A DNA stretch of 17,515 nucleotides from Actinomycetes bacterium (GTDB lineage: Bacteria > Actinomycetota > Thermoleophilia > Solirubrobacterales > 70-9), in contig JAEYSQ010000055.1 in assembly GCA_023434465.1 (NCBI GenBank), positions 1 through 17,515 of the forward strand. Direction: 5' to 3'. Under the pieces are notes generated by a model. That model was given only the letters and a program-made list of their open reading frames with translations, ran no database searches and was not told the origin of the DNA. Position 1 is the stretch's first letter. The number at the start of each line of letters is the position of its first letter. Shown piece after piece: positions 1 to 8,131 of this stretch. A program made the translations under genes and the position numbers.

Positions 1-29
1 CGCTCAGGCTGAGGCGCTAAGCGGCCGGA

Positions 30-1091
30 TCAGGAGTGCCCGAGCGGCACGTCGGGGTCGGGCTTCTGGTCCGGCCCCGCTTCCTCCCGCGCTCTTTCGA
101 TTTCCGACTCCGCGTCCTGGCGGGTCTTCTCCAGGTCCGGCGTCTCGTATTCGAAGGTGCCGCGGGTTACCGAGACCACCTGTTCGGCGAGCCGGGCACC
201 ATCGGCCGGGTTGACCGGGGTGGCGCTGATCCGCAGCACCACCTCGTCGCGGTCGACCTCCTCGAGCTCGATTCTCGGAGGTCGCAGGGTCGGCACCGTG
301 ATCGCCTGGCGCAGCATGTCCTGGACCGTCGCCGGACTCAGGTGACTGTCGAACCGGGCCCGCAGGTCGATCGCGTCAGGTTCCCTCAGAGGTTCGACCG
401 CGAGTAGCAGCAGCAGGTTGTTCGGAATCATCATCCGGTCCTGGCCCTTGAGGATCGTCGTGTAGAAAAGACCCAGGGTGCTGACCGTGCCCTCGACCGA
501 GCCGGCCATCGGTCCGCCGGTCAGTCGGACCCGCTCGCCGACCCGGAAAGGCCGCGTGCTCTGCAGCACCACACCGGCGAAGACGTTGCCGAGCGTCTGC
601 TGCGCCGCAAGACCGAGGACGATCGCGGTGGCCGCACCACCGACCGCGAGGGTTTGGGGTTTGACCCCGGCGATTCCGAGCGCGATCAGGCCGACCAGGA
701 GGATCGCGATCAGGCGGATCGCGAAAGCCAGAGTGCCGGCGGTAGCCGGATCCATTCGCCGCAGGATGAACGGCACCACGGTCCGACCGAGAGCCGAGGC
801 GAAGCCCCAGCCCAGCGCAAAGAGCAGGATCGCGGTTAGGATCCGCGCTTCGGTCCCGTAACCCGGCGCGATGTCCTGGCGGTGATTGAAGGCGAAGAGA
901 ACCGCTGCGATCAGCAGGGCGAAAAGCAGCAGCCGTGGCCAGGTACGACCACGGGGTGCATCGCTTATCTCCTCGCCGAGACCGGCTTCGTGCCAGCGGT
1001 GGGTCCGGGTCTCGAACATCCACTTCGGCATCTGGGCCCGGGTCCGCTCGGCCTGCTTCTTTTCATGCTTCGGCGCCACGACGCCCACCAT
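30..1091 (-). CDS. MscS-family mechanosensitive ion channel
   Basis: This 353-residue membrane protein matches the small-conductance mechanosensitive channel family, which opens under membrane tension to release solutes in osmotic downshock. A charged cytoplasmic N-terminus (1-50) precedes hydrophobic segments at about 52-69, 83-109 and 120-143. The Gly/Ala-rich pore helix lies at about 146-180, including LGLAAQQTLGNVFAGVV, a typical MscS TM3 signature. The beta-domain follows at about 181-235, with the characteristic GSVEGTV and IPNN motifs, then a short alpha/beta domain and a charged tail rich in Glu, Lys and Pro. The ATG start has no clear ribosome binding site. The gene lies 42 bp downstream of the secreted protein gene on the same strand, so the two may share a transcript. 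The family call is firm; ion selectivity and gating cannot be read from the sequence. Confidence 0.9.
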   Translation of the reverse strand: MVGVVAPKHEKKQAERTRAQMPKWMFETRTHRWHEAGLGEEISDAPRGRTWPRLLLFALLIAAVLFAFNHRQDIAPGYGTEARILTAILLFALGWGFASALGRTVVPFILRRMDPATAGTLAFAIRLIAILLVGLIALGIAGVKPQTLAVGGAATAIVLGLAAQQTLGNVFAGVVLQSTRPFRVGERVRLTGGPMAGSVEGTVSTLGLFYTTILKGQDRMMIPNNLLLLLAVEPLREPDAIDLRARFDSHLSPATVQDMLRQAITVPTLRPPRIELEEVDRDEVVLRISATPVNPADGARLAEQVVSVTRGTFEYETPDLEKTRQDAESEIERAREEAGPDQKPDPDVPLGHS

Positions 1092-1133
1092 ACAAACCGG
1101 GGACGGGTTTATCGCGGCCTTATCCGGTCCGGG

Positions 1134-3758
1134 TCACGGCATGCCCTGCCAGCCGGCGGCCCAGCAGGGGTCGTTGCCACAGGGGTCGGTCACCTTGCCG
1201 TTCGTCTTGAGGAAGTCGGCGATCTGTTTGCGGATCAGAGGCGAGCTGCGGATAACGGTGTCATGCGGATTGATTCCGGAACCGGAATCGAAGGGATCAC
1301 CCGTGCCCGTTGTTTTGGGCGGGAGATTCGTGAGCGGAGCGGGGTCCGTGCCGTAAAGGTTCCCGCCTTCGATCCGCTTCGGGCCGATGTCCCAGACGAA
1401 GAACGCGTGGCCGTCGGCCGCCTCGCCAGCCAGGTCACCGAGGATTTCATGCCCGTACCAGGGCTCGATCAGACCGGCCGGGTGACGGTCGCCGCTCACG
1501 ACCCCGCCGTTCAGGCCGCCGCCGGCGACTCTCAACGGGGCGCCGATGGTTCTCGCCTCGACCTCGGTTGCGATGTTCGCCACCTCGTGGTCGCCATAGG
1601 CCATCGAGATCATCACCGTATGCGTCGGGGTGTTCGGCAGCGGATTGTCGGTCATGTTGTTGGCGTAGCCGTTCGGCTCGCCCCGGTCCCAGAGAATCTG
1701 CATCAGGGAAAAGATCGACGGACGCTCCACTTCAACCGGGTAGGTGGGGTAGAGGATGGCCTTGTAGGTGTCGAAGTCGACGCTGCGGGTGAGGAGAGTC
1801 GAGTAGTTCATGCCGGGCACGTACAGCACCGACCGGGTGAAGTCGACCGACACCGCGGTCAGGGCGCCACCGGCGATTCCACCCTGGCTGTTGCCGTAGT
1901 AGAAGAGGTCGGCCGTGTCGAGAGCCGACTGCCCGTCGAACTTGAAGGCGTCATCTGCGGCGAGCCCGTTCGGGTGAACCAGAAGTCGGCCGAGGTAAAG
2001 GAAGTTGAGGAAACCCTGTTGCAGGCGATCCGGCAGGGCCGGGAACTTGCTCAGGTCCTGGAGGGCGCCGAAGGCGGTCGGAAACACGTCCTCCCTGGCC
2101 ATGCCAATCCAGTCGGTGCCGCAGGTGATCACGTTGTTCTCGACCCCGAGCTGCCTCACGTTCCTGCTGGTCATCTCGTCGATCGAGCCGAAGAGACCGT
2201 GGCCGTAGAGCGAAGGCCTGGCCTTGTGCTTGAAGGATCCGTCCTCATTCACCACGGACCGCGGGATGTTGCAGACGAATCGGGCCTCCATCGTGTTGCC
2301 CTCGATCCGGATCGGCTTCTGGTCCGTATCGAGCTCGAAGGTCGAGCCGGTCGGGCAACCCATCTCGTCGAGGTAACAGGGAACCGTGTAGGTGCCCTCG
2401 ACGAGGCGGATGTCGTCCTCGCCGTTGCCGGTGTGGACGCCGGTGTAGTCGGTGACCTTGCTGATCGTGAAGTTGGGGGCCAAGCCCTGGACCACTCCGT
2501 CATCGAGATCGGGATCACCGAGCCCGGCGAAGGCCCGGTCCCGGATCGAGAGCATCCTGCCAGTCAGATTCTCGGTGCTGGCGACGGTGAAATCCCAGGT
2601 CAGGTAGAGCGAGTCCCGCCCTACGCCGGCCTGCGCCAGGCGCTTGAAGATCGATTCGAAATGACTCCGCCGGCTTTCAACGATCGGGTTCGAGGTGCGA
2701 TCGGCGTCCCGGTATAGCCGGAACGCGGCCGGCGCCTGGATCGGTCTGCCGGAGGCATCCTTCAAATCACGGATCGCGACGATGTATCGATGGCCGTTGC
2801 GAAGGTTCTTGCCCGGCCGGATGATCAGGTTTCGGGACTGGTCCCCGGTCACGGTGGAATCCAGTTCCGCCCAGATCAACTGTCGCTCGCCGCTTTCGGC
2901 TTCGATCAGAACCACCGGCTGATCGGGCGAGTAGGTGGCGCTCATCTGCCGGTTGGAGACGATTCCCGACTGATCGAAGGCAGCCTGGTTGTCGAGGTCG
3001 GGAATGCGGACCGAAATCAGCGGGCCCGGACTGAAACCGTCGGACTGGTTGATCGCCTCCACCGCGATGTGCTTGTTCGGGGTGGCAGCCCCGCCAGCTG
3101 TCCTTGGAGTCGATTCCGGATCGAGAGCGAGCCGCTTGCCGGTCGCCGAAGAAACATCGTCGCGGGTGTAGAAATCGTTCGGAAACGGAGCCAGGCAGGC
3201 GTTGCCCGGTCCGGCGATGAAATCGCATTTCGCGGCCTCGGCCAGGTCGACGCCGGCCGGTACGGCGCAAAGCGATTTCCGGGCCGCGAGCTTGCGGCTG
3301 GCTCTGGCTTTCAGCTTCTTCTTGCCCGAGCGGTAGGTGGCGGTAACGATGAAGGTGGGGGCGCCGCAATCACCTGCCCTGGTCAAGCCGGTCCGGTTGA
3401 GCTTCAGCGAGACGATCCTTGACTTGCCGGGTCGCATCCTGACCGTCTTGCGGATCAGTGATTTGCCGGCTCGGGGGGCCCAGGCAACCGAGGAGCTGCC
3501 GCCGAGGAAGACCATGACCGGCTTCCTCTTCAGCCGCTTCCTGGCTGACTTGCGGACCGGCTTGACGGTGACCTTGACCTGAAGCTTGCCGGAGTCCGTG
3601 ACCTTGCCCTGGGCCGGACTGATGATTCGCAACTGCGTCCTGACTGCGGGCCTGGGCCCCGCCGAGGACCGGTCCTTCGCGGCGGTCGCTGTGGCTGGAA
3701 TTGCGAACAGCAGCGCGAAAAGGCCCGCCAGCGTCAACAGCAGATTGAATCGCTTCAC
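1134..3758 (-). CDS. Secreted protein with alpha/beta-hydrolase-like domain
   Basis: This is an 874-residue exported protein. A Sec signal peptide (1-26, ending ATATA) is followed by a basic, beta-rich region (about 35-160) resembling an Ig-like domain with many Arg/Lys. Next comes a segment with CLAPFPNDFYTRDD and TGKRLAL, a pattern I associate with uncharacterised secreted lipase-like proteins. The second half contains YYGNSQGG, a GxSxGG nucleophile elbow with Ser624. Downstream are YGDHEV (Asp723, His724) and further His residues in WYGHEI and DGHAFF that could complete a triad. A Cys pair (DPCGNDPCW) sits near the C-terminus. The GTG start has a good GGGGAG site 4 nt upstream. The gene diverges from the secreted acylase gene. 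I infer an extracellular esterase, lipase or related serine hydrolase. The substrate is unknown, and the triad acid and base are not proven. Confidence 0.75.
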   Translation of the reverse strand: MKRFNLLLTLAGLFALLFAIPATATAAKDRSSAGPRPAVRTQLRIISPAQGKVTDSGKLQVKVTVKPVRKSARKRLKRKPVMVFLGGSSSVAWAPRAGKSLIRKTVRMRPGKSRIVSLKLNRTGLTRAGDCGAPTFIVTATYRSGKKKLKARASRKLAARKSLCAVPAGVDLAEAAKCDFIAGPGNACLAPFPNDFYTRDDVSSATGKRLALDPESTPRTAGGAATPNKHIAVEAINQSDGFSPGPLISVRIPDLDNQAAFDQSGIVSNRQMSATYSPDQPVVLIEAESGERQLIWAELDSTVTGDQSRNLIIRPGKNLRNGHRYIVAIRDLKDASGRPIQAPAAFRLYRDADRTSNPIVESRRSHFESIFKRLAQAGVGRDSLYLTWDFTVASTENLTGRMLSIRDRAFAGLGDPDLDDGVVQGLAPNFTISKVTDYTGVHTGNGEDDIRLVEGTYTVPCYLDEMGCPTGSTFELDTDQKPIRIEGNTMEARFVCNIPRSVVNEDGSFKHKARPSLYGHGLFGSIDEMTSRNVRQLGVENNVITCGTDWIGMAREDVFPTAFGALQDLSKFPALPDRLQQGFLNFLYLGRLLVHPNGLAADDAFKFDGQSALDTADLFYYGNSQGGIAGGALTAVSVDFTRSVLYVPGMNYSTLLTRSVDFDTYKAILYPTYPVEVERPSIFSLMQILWDRGEPNGYANNMTDNPLPNTPTHTVMISMAYGDHEVANIATEVEARTIGAPLRVAGGGLNGGVVSGDRHPAGLIEPWYGHEILGDLAGEAADGHAFFVWDIGPKRIEGGNLYGTDPAPLTNLPPKTTGTGDPFDSGSGINPHDTVIRSSPLIRKQIADFLKTNGKVTDPCGNDPCWAAGWQGMP

Positions 3759-3761
3759 TTC

Positions 3762-3768
3762 TCTCCCC
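3762..3768 (-). promoter_or_regulatory. Ribosome binding site deciding the GTG start of the secreted hydrolase
   Basis: Read on the minus strand, GGGGAGA lies just upstream of the GTG at 3758. It is one of the few strong Shine-Dalgarno sequences in the window and supports GTG as the true start, which also gives a clean signal peptide. Confidence 0.6.
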
Positions 3769-3821
3769 GATCCCTATCGATTTTCTCCCCGGGCCGAACG
3801 GCCCACTCCGCACAATAGCTG

Positions 3822-3827
3822 TGGATC
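3822..3827 (-). promoter_or_regulatory. Candidate -10 box for the minus-strand secreted hydrolase
   Basis: TATTGT is read on the minus strand about 63 bp upstream of the GTG start. It fits an actinobacterial TANNNT -10 element, but no good -35 is seen at 16-18 bp. The leader it would produce contains the palindrome GGGCCGAACGGCCC (3791-3804). This is a tentative assignment by position and consensus only. Confidence 0.3.
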
Positions 3828-3845
3828 CGGCTCTTGACCAAAGAA

Positions 3846-3866
3846 CATTCCCGGTCTTCGGGAATG
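3846..3866. promoter_or_regulatory. Inverted repeat in divergent intergenic region, candidate operator
   Basis: Perfect 8-bp arms, CATTCCCG and CGGGAATG, flank a 5-bp centre. The repeat sits between the candidate -10 boxes of the two divergent secreted-hydrolase genes, about 20 bp from each. Its position suggests a shared operator. It has no following T-run, so it is not a terminator. No linked regulator gene is obvious. Confidence 0.45.
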
Positions 3867-3887
3867 CGCGCGTACGGGATCCGGATG

Positions 3888-3893
3888 TATGCT
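3888..3893 (+). promoter_or_regulatory. Candidate -10 box for the secreted acylase
   Basis: TATGCT would start transcription near 3900 and give a leader of about 40 nt with an SD-like GAGGG before the ATG at 3940. It overlaps the upstream in-frame ATG at 3889, which argues against that ATG being the start. No matching -35 is evident. Confidence 0.35.
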
Positions 3894-3939
3894 GGAACCG
3901 CTCCGAAGCTCGTCTTCCGGGGTTAGAGGGAATGGAGAA

Positions 3940-6498
3940 ATGAAGGGCCGCAGGGGTTCTTCAACACAGACTGGAGAGAACTTGAAGTTGATCAGACTGC
4001 TGATCGCCGCGATCGCCATCTCGATGGCCTTCGGTGCGACTGCCGGAACGGCAACGGCCAAGCCCAGCGTTGCCAAACAGGCGAAGAAGCTGTGCAAGAA
4101 GAAGAAGGGCAAGGCCAAGAAGAGGTGCGTCAAGAAGCAGACCAAGCGCCTCAAGGCGAAGGCCAAGCGTGAACGCAAGAAGGAGCTGAACAGGCCCGGC
4201 GTGACCGTTCGGACCACCGAGGGCGGCGTCCCTCGCATCATCGCCGACAACTGGCGCGGTCTCGGTTACGGCTACGGCTGGTCGCTGGCCAAGGAAAACA
4301 TCTGCTCGATGGCCGACATCTACACCACGGTTCGTGGCGAGCGTTCGAAGTACTTCGGCCCCGACGGCACCTGGATGCTCACCGGCAACGGCATCGAGTT
4401 CACCAACCTCGAGTCAGACTTCTCGCACAAGCGCGTGATCGCCGAGAAGACGATCCCGAAGCTGCTCAAGAAGAAGCCGCCGCACGGTCCTCTGCCGCAG
4501 GTCAAACAGGTGATCGACGGTTACGTCAAGGGCTACAACGCCTGGCTCAACCGCAACAAGAACAAGATCCAGGACACGACCTGCAAGGGTGAGCCGTGGG
4601 TCAAGCGGATCACCCGGCAGGACGCATATCTGCGCTTCTACGAACTCGCCACCATGGCCGGTTCAGGTGCTGCGGTTGATGGTCTGACCAACGTGACTCC
4701 TCCGGGCGCCACGCTGAACAAGGCCGCTGCCGGCGCTCAGGGCGAAGTGACGGAAGAGGACTTTGCCGCGCTCACTGAGCCGGCCGCGATCGGCTCCAAC
4801 GCCGTCTCGCTGGGTTCTCAGTCAACCTCGACCGGCAAGGGCATGCTCTACGGCAACCCCCACTTCCCGTGGCAGGGTTCGGAGCGGTTCTTCCAGTCGC
4901 AGCTGACCATCCCCGGAAAGATCAACGTCTCCGGTGGCAGCCTCCTCGGTAGCCCCGTGGTCCAGATCGGCCACACCCGGGGCGTGGCGTGGACCCACAC
5001 CGTTTCGACCGCTCGCCGGTTCAATTTCTTCCGTGAGACCCTGGTCCCCGGAAGTCCGACCAAGTACGTGGTCGATGGCAAGCAGTTGAACATGAAGCAG
5101 ACCAAGGTCACAGTCGACAAGGGCAGCGAGGGCAAGGAGACCCGCACTCTCTACTCGACCAAGCACGGTCCGATCACCAACTCGGTCCAGAAGCAGGCCC
5201 TGTTCCCCTGGGGCGAGGAGTACGCCTACGCGATGTACGACGCGAACGCGAACAGTCTGCGGGTCGTGAACCAGTTCTTCGGGTTCAACACCGCGCAGAG
5301 CGTTGCCGACATGAAGAAGGCGCTGTTCAAGTACCAGGGTGTGCCGTGGGTCAACACGATCGCAGCTGACTCGAAGGGCAACGCGATGTATGCCGACGTC
5401 TCGGTCGTACCGAACCTGACCGACGAGCGGGTTGCGGAATGCAACACCCCGGGCATCGGAACGGTCGCCTGGGCGTCCGCCAAGCTAGCGGTGCTGGACG
5501 GTTCGACCTCCAGCTGCGACATGCAGAACGCCAAGGGGTCGGTTGCTCCGGGCACCATGGCGGCAAAGGACATGCCGCTGCAGATCCGTAAGGACTACGG
5601 CTCGAACGCAAACGACAGCTACTGGCTCTCGAACCCGAAGAAGCCGCTCGAGGGTTTCCCGAGCATCATCGGCAACGAGAAGTCGGACCGGTCACTGCGT
5701 ACGCGCAACGGTCTGAACCAGATCGAGGAAAGGCTCGCTGGCGGAGGCAAGTTCACGCCCGTAACCCTGCGTGAGTTCATCGACAACGACCGCAATTACG
5801 GAGCCGAGCTCCTGATCCCGCCCCTGGTTACCTACTGTCAGGCCAACCCGACGATCGACTCTGTTGACGTCAGCGAGGCCTGCGCGGTGCTCGGAAGCTG
5901 GGATCTCAGCGAAGGTCTCGACTCGCCCGGCGCCTACCTCGGTCGCCAGGTGATCGGTGGCCTGCTCAGCGTTCCCGGTGGTCCCTGGACTGCACCGTTC
6001 TCGCTGGGCGACCCGGTCCACACCCCGAACGGTCTCGACACCTCGAAGCCCGAGGTTGGCGAGGCCCTCGCGGACGCGGTCACCTACATGAACGGGAAGG
6101 GCATCCCGCTCAACGCCAAGTGGCGTGAATACCAGTACGTGACGAAGAACGGCCAGAAGATCCCGATCCCCGGCGGCAACGGCGGGCACGGTGTCTACAA
6201 CGTGATTTCCGCAGTGCGGAATCAGGACACGGGCGTGTACGACAGTGTCCGTCACGGGTCGAGCTTCATCATCATGGCCTCGATGAACGGCAAGAAGTGT
6301 CCGGACGTGAAGACGATCCTGACCTACTCGCAGGCTGCGACGAACGAGAAGTCCCCGCACTACGCGGACCAGACCAAGCTCTTCTCGCAGCACAAATGGT
6401 TGACCGACCGCTTCTGCCCCGCTCAGCAGAAGAAGTCACCCGGCCTCAAGACCACCAGGCTGAACGGTGGTGCCAAGGCGGTCAAGCGGGGCTGGTAG
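3940..6498 (+). CDS. Secreted penicillin/AHL acylase-family Ntn-hydrolase
   Basis: This is an 852-residue preproenzyme of the penicillin acylase family, whose members cut amide-linked acyl groups from beta-lactams, homoserine lactones or lipopeptides. From this ATG, residues 20-38 are the signal-peptide core, with probable cleavage after ATA. Residues 41-81 are extremely basic (about 23 Lys/Arg of 41, plus two Cys). The alpha-subunit region follows. The nucleophile is Ser286 in IGSNAVSLG, the self-cleaved N-terminus of the beta subunit. GNPHFPW places His at beta-23, as in PvdQ/AhlM-type acylases, and NDSYWLSNP carries the likely oxyanion Asn. The ATG at 3940 has GAGGG 9 nt upstream. A TTG at 3982 (GGAG 5 nt upstream) would give a shorter, more standard signal peptide and is a real alternative. 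A strong terminator follows. The family is confident; the substrate is unknown. Confidence 0.9.
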   Translation: MKGRRGSSTQTGENLKLIRLLIAAIAISMAFGATAGTATAKPSVAKQAKKLCKKKKGKAKKRCVKKQTKRLKAKAKRERKKELNRPGVTVRTTEGGVPRIIADNWRGLGYGYGWSLAKENICSMADIYTTVRGERSKYFGPDGTWMLTGNGIEFTNLESDFSHKRVIAEKTIPKLLKKKPPHGPLPQVKQVIDGYVKGYNAWLNRNKNKIQDTTCKGEPWVKRITRQDAYLRFYELATMAGSGAAVDGLTNVTPPGATLNKAAAGAQGEVTEEDFAALTEPAAIGSNAVSLGSQSTSTGKGMLYGNPHFPWQGSERFFQSQLTIPGKINVSGGSLLGSPVVQIGHTRGVAWTHTVSTARRFNFFRETLVPGSPTKYVVDGKQLNMKQTKVTVDKGSEGKETRTLYSTKHGPITNSVQKQALFPWGEEYAYAMYDANANSLRVVNQFFGFNTAQSVADMKKALFKYQGVPWVNTIAADSKGNAMYADVSVVPNLTDERVAECNTPGIGTVAWASAKLAVLDGSTSSCDMQNAKGSVAPGTMAAKDMPLQIRKDYGSNANDSYWLSNPKKPLEGFPSIIGNEKSDRSLRTRNGLNQIEERLAGGGKFTPVTLREFIDNDRNYGAELLIPPLVTYCQANPTIDSVDVSEACAVLGSWDLSEGLDSPGAYLGRQVIGGLLSVPGGPWTAPFSLGDPVHTPNGLDTSKPEVGEALADAVTYMNGKGIPLNAKWREYQYVTKNGQKIPIPGGNGGHGVYNVISAVRNQDTGVYDSVRHGSSFIIMASMNGKKCPDVKTILTYSQAATNEKSPHYADQTKLFSQHKWLTDRFCPAQQKKSPGLKTTRLNGGAKAVKRGW

Positions 6499-6524
6499 GT
6501 CACTGACCCGCACCTCGTTTGAAG

Positions 6525-6564
6525 GCGGGGCGTCCGGCTTGGGCCGGGCGCCCCGCTTCGTTTT
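6525..6564 (+). terminator. Rho-independent terminator after the acylase gene
   Basis: A 14-bp GC-rich stem (GCGGGGCGTCCGGC and GCCGGGCGCCCCGC, one T-G wobble) has a TTGG loop and is followed by TTCGTTTT. It begins 26 nt after the acylase stop codon. This is a classical intrinsic terminator and makes the acylase gene a single-gene transcription unit at its 3' end. Confidence 0.88.
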
Positions 6565-6604
6565 GGAAGGTCACATCCAACTCTCCCGAGGGCTGGCTGC
6601 CACC

Positions 6605-6610
6605 TATACT
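6605..6610 (+). promoter_or_regulatory. -10 box upstream of the nitrilase/TetR unit
   Basis: TATACT is close to the consensus -10 hexamer and lies between the acylase terminator and the nitrilase ATG. The predicted transcription start is near 6617, at the first base of the adjacent inverted repeat. I see no good -35 at 16-18 bp. Confidence 0.5.
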
Positions 6611-6616
6611 GGAGCC

Positions 6617-6632
6617 GATTGACGTGTCAATC
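6617..6632. promoter_or_regulatory. Perfect inverted repeat, probable TetR-family operator
   Basis: GATTGACGTGTCAATC is a perfect palindrome with 7-bp arms and a GT centre. It starts 7 bp after the TATACT box, so a bound repressor would cover the transcription start. TetR-family dimers commonly bind palindromes of about 14-20 bp beside their own promoter, and the only regulator gene nearby is the TetR gene at 7493. Assigning that regulator to this site is inference. Confidence 0.6.
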
Positions 6633-6660
6633 AACGTGACGCGCCGATCTCCCCTAGACC

Positions 6661-7503
6661 ATGAAAGCCGCCGTCATACAGACCAACTCAGGTGCCGAAC
6701 GCGCCCGCAACATCGCGGTGGCCGAGGATCTGGTCCGGGCCGCCGCCGCAGAGGGCGCCGAGCTGGTCGTGCTGCCCGAGAAATGGCCGCTCCTCGGTGA
6801 CGGCCGCGTCCTGACCGATGGAGCCGAGTCGATGCAAGGGGAGGCGATCACCGCCGCCCGAGCCTGGGCCGCGGAGCTCGGGATCCACCTGCTGGCCGGA
6901 AGCTTCACCGAACTCGCCCCCGACGGGCTGCCGACCAACACCTCGATCTTGATCTCGCCAGCCGGCGAGATCCTTTCCCAGTACCGCAAGATCCACATGT
7001 TCGACGTGGAGGCGGGAGGCGTCGAGTACCGCGAGTCGGACCACGAACGGTCCGGGGCGGAAGTCGCTCCGGTGGTTCCCGTTCCCGGACGCGACGGCGG
7101 TCGCCTCATGCTCGGACTGACCATCTGTTACGACCTGCGGTTTCCGGAGCTTTTTCGTGCCCTGCTCGACCGGGGCGCCACCGCGTTCACGGTTCCTTCG
7201 GCCTTCACCGCCGCGACCGGACGCGATCACTGGGAGCCGCTGCTCCGCGCCCGGGCGATCGAAAATCAGGCGTTCGTGCTGGCTGCCAACCAGTCCGGGC
7301 AGGCCGAACCCTCATACGACTCCTGGGGGCACTCGATGATCGTCGGCCCCTGGGGCGAAGTTCTGGCCGAGATACGGGCGGGGGAGGGCTACGCCGCGGC
7401 GGAACTCGACCTCGATCAGATGGCGGAGGTTCGCCGCAAGCTGCCGGCGGTCGATCATCGCCGTCCGGGAATCTTCAGGGAAGGAGCTACCCGTGGCTCG
7501 TGA
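6661..7503 (+). CDS. Carbon-nitrogen hydrolase (nitrilase superfamily, Nit1-like amidase)
   Basis: This 280-residue cytoplasmic enzyme has the nitrilase catalytic triad: Glu40 in VVLPEKW, Lys110 in YRKIHMFD and Cys156 in LTICYDLRFPEL. Further signatures PSAFTAATG and HWEPLLRARAIENQ resemble the Nit1/omega-amidase branch, which hydrolyses small carboxamides such as deaminated glutathione. That substrate is only an analogy; most actinobacteria use mycothiol. The length is typical and there is no signal peptide. The ATG has no Shine-Dalgarno, but homologues usually begin just before the first beta strand (KAAVIQ), which supports it. The last 11 bp overlap the TetR gene start, so the two are almost certainly cotranscribed and probably translationally coupled. 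A terminator upstream separates it from the acylase, and the palindrome at 6617 suggests repression by the downstream TetR protein. Confidence 0.9.
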   Translation: MKAAVIQTNSGAERARNIAVAEDLVRAAAAEGAELVVLPEKWPLLGDGRVLTDGAESMQGEAITAARAWAAELGIHLLAGSFTELAPDGLPTNTSILISPAGEILSQYRKIHMFDVEAGGVEYRESDHERSGAEVAPVVPVPGRDGGRLMLGLTICYDLRFPELFRALLDRGATAFTVPSAFTAATGRDHWEPLLRARAIENQAFVLAANQSGQAEPSYDSWGHSMIVGPWGEVLAEIRAGEGYAAAELDLDQMAEVRRKLPAVDHRRPGIFREGATRGS

Positions 7504-8092
7504 AGCGGCGCCGGAGCGCCGGCGGCAGATCCTCGATGCGGCGGTCCGCGTTTTCGCCAGGCAGGGGTTCCATTCGACCCGGGTGGCCGACATCGCCGAC
7601 GAGGCCGACGTCGCCTACGGTCTCGTCTACCACTACTTCTCCTCGAAGGAGAACGTGCTCAATGAACTCTTTGCCCAGCGCTGGTCGCTGCTGATCGAAG
7701 CGATCGACGAAGCTGACCGGAGTTCGCTCCCTCACGAAGAGAAGCTGGGCGCTGTCGCCGGCTTCATCATCGATTCCTACCGGTATGACCCCGACCTGAT
7801 GAAGGTGATCATCGTCGAGGTGACCCGCGCCGCCAACTCTTTTGGCCGCACTCATCTCGACGAGATCAACCGGGCCTACGAACTGATCGGCCGGATTGTC
7901 GCTGACGGCCAGAAGAGCGGGGTTTTCCGCGAGGACATCGACCCGGCATTCGCGGCGATGGTCTTCTACGGGGCGATCGAGCAGCTGCTCTCGGGCTGGA
8001 TCTTCGGGGTGATCCCGGGAAGCGACCGCGACTTCGATGAAGCCCGCGAGCTGATCGTCACCACGATCTGCGAAGGCCTCTCCCGCCGCTAG
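7493..8092 (+). CDS. TetR/AcrR-family transcriptional regulator
   Basis: This 199-residue regulator has an N-terminal TetR DNA-binding domain. RRQILDAAVRVFARQGF (about 10-26) leads into the helix-turn-helix (about 29-48, TRVADIADEADVAYGLVYHYF), with the usual YHYFSSKE end. The all-helical C-terminal half (about 60-195) is the ligand and dimer domain and resembles fatty-acid-type TetR regulators; the inducer is not identifiable. The GTG start has AAGGAG 6 nt upstream inside the nitrilase gene, and the 11-bp overlap indicates one operon. The probable target is the perfect palindrome at 6617-6632, giving autoregulation together with the amidase. The following small gene begins 39 bp later and may have its own promoter. 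Confidence 0.92.
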   Translation: MAREAAPERRRQILDAAVRVFARQGFHSTRVADIADEADVAYGLVYHYFSSKENVLNELFAQRWSLLIEAIDEADRSSLPHEEKLGAVAGFIIDSYRYDPDLMKVIIVEVTRAANSFGRTHLDEINRAYELIGRIVADGQKSGVFREDIDPAFAAMVFYGAIEQLLSGWIFGVIPGSDRDFDEARELIVTTICEGLSRR

Positions 8093-8116
8093 ATTTTCGT
8101 TCTCCGAAAGCTTGGG

Positions 8117-8122
8117 TATTGT
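8117..8122 (+). promoter_or_regulatory. Candidate -10 box for the envelope-protein trio
   Basis: TATTGT lies 9 nt before the ATG of the 44-residue ORF, which has no clear Shine-Dalgarno. A transcript starting here would have almost no leader. The consensus match is moderate and no -35 is obvious, so read-through from the TetR gene remains possible. Confidence 0.35.
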
Positions 8123-8131
8123 GATTGGGAC

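Noticed and set aside
882..2717. 611-codon plus-strand ORF opposite the secreted hydrolase and channel genes
   Set aside because: It is antisense to two convincing genes, crosses their boundary, and its translation has no recognisable domain; long antisense ORFs are expected in GC-rich DNA.
3889..3939. Upstream ATG of the acylase ORF as the true start
   Set aside because: It overlaps the candidate -10 box, has no ribosome binding site, and would place about 30 residues before the signal peptide.
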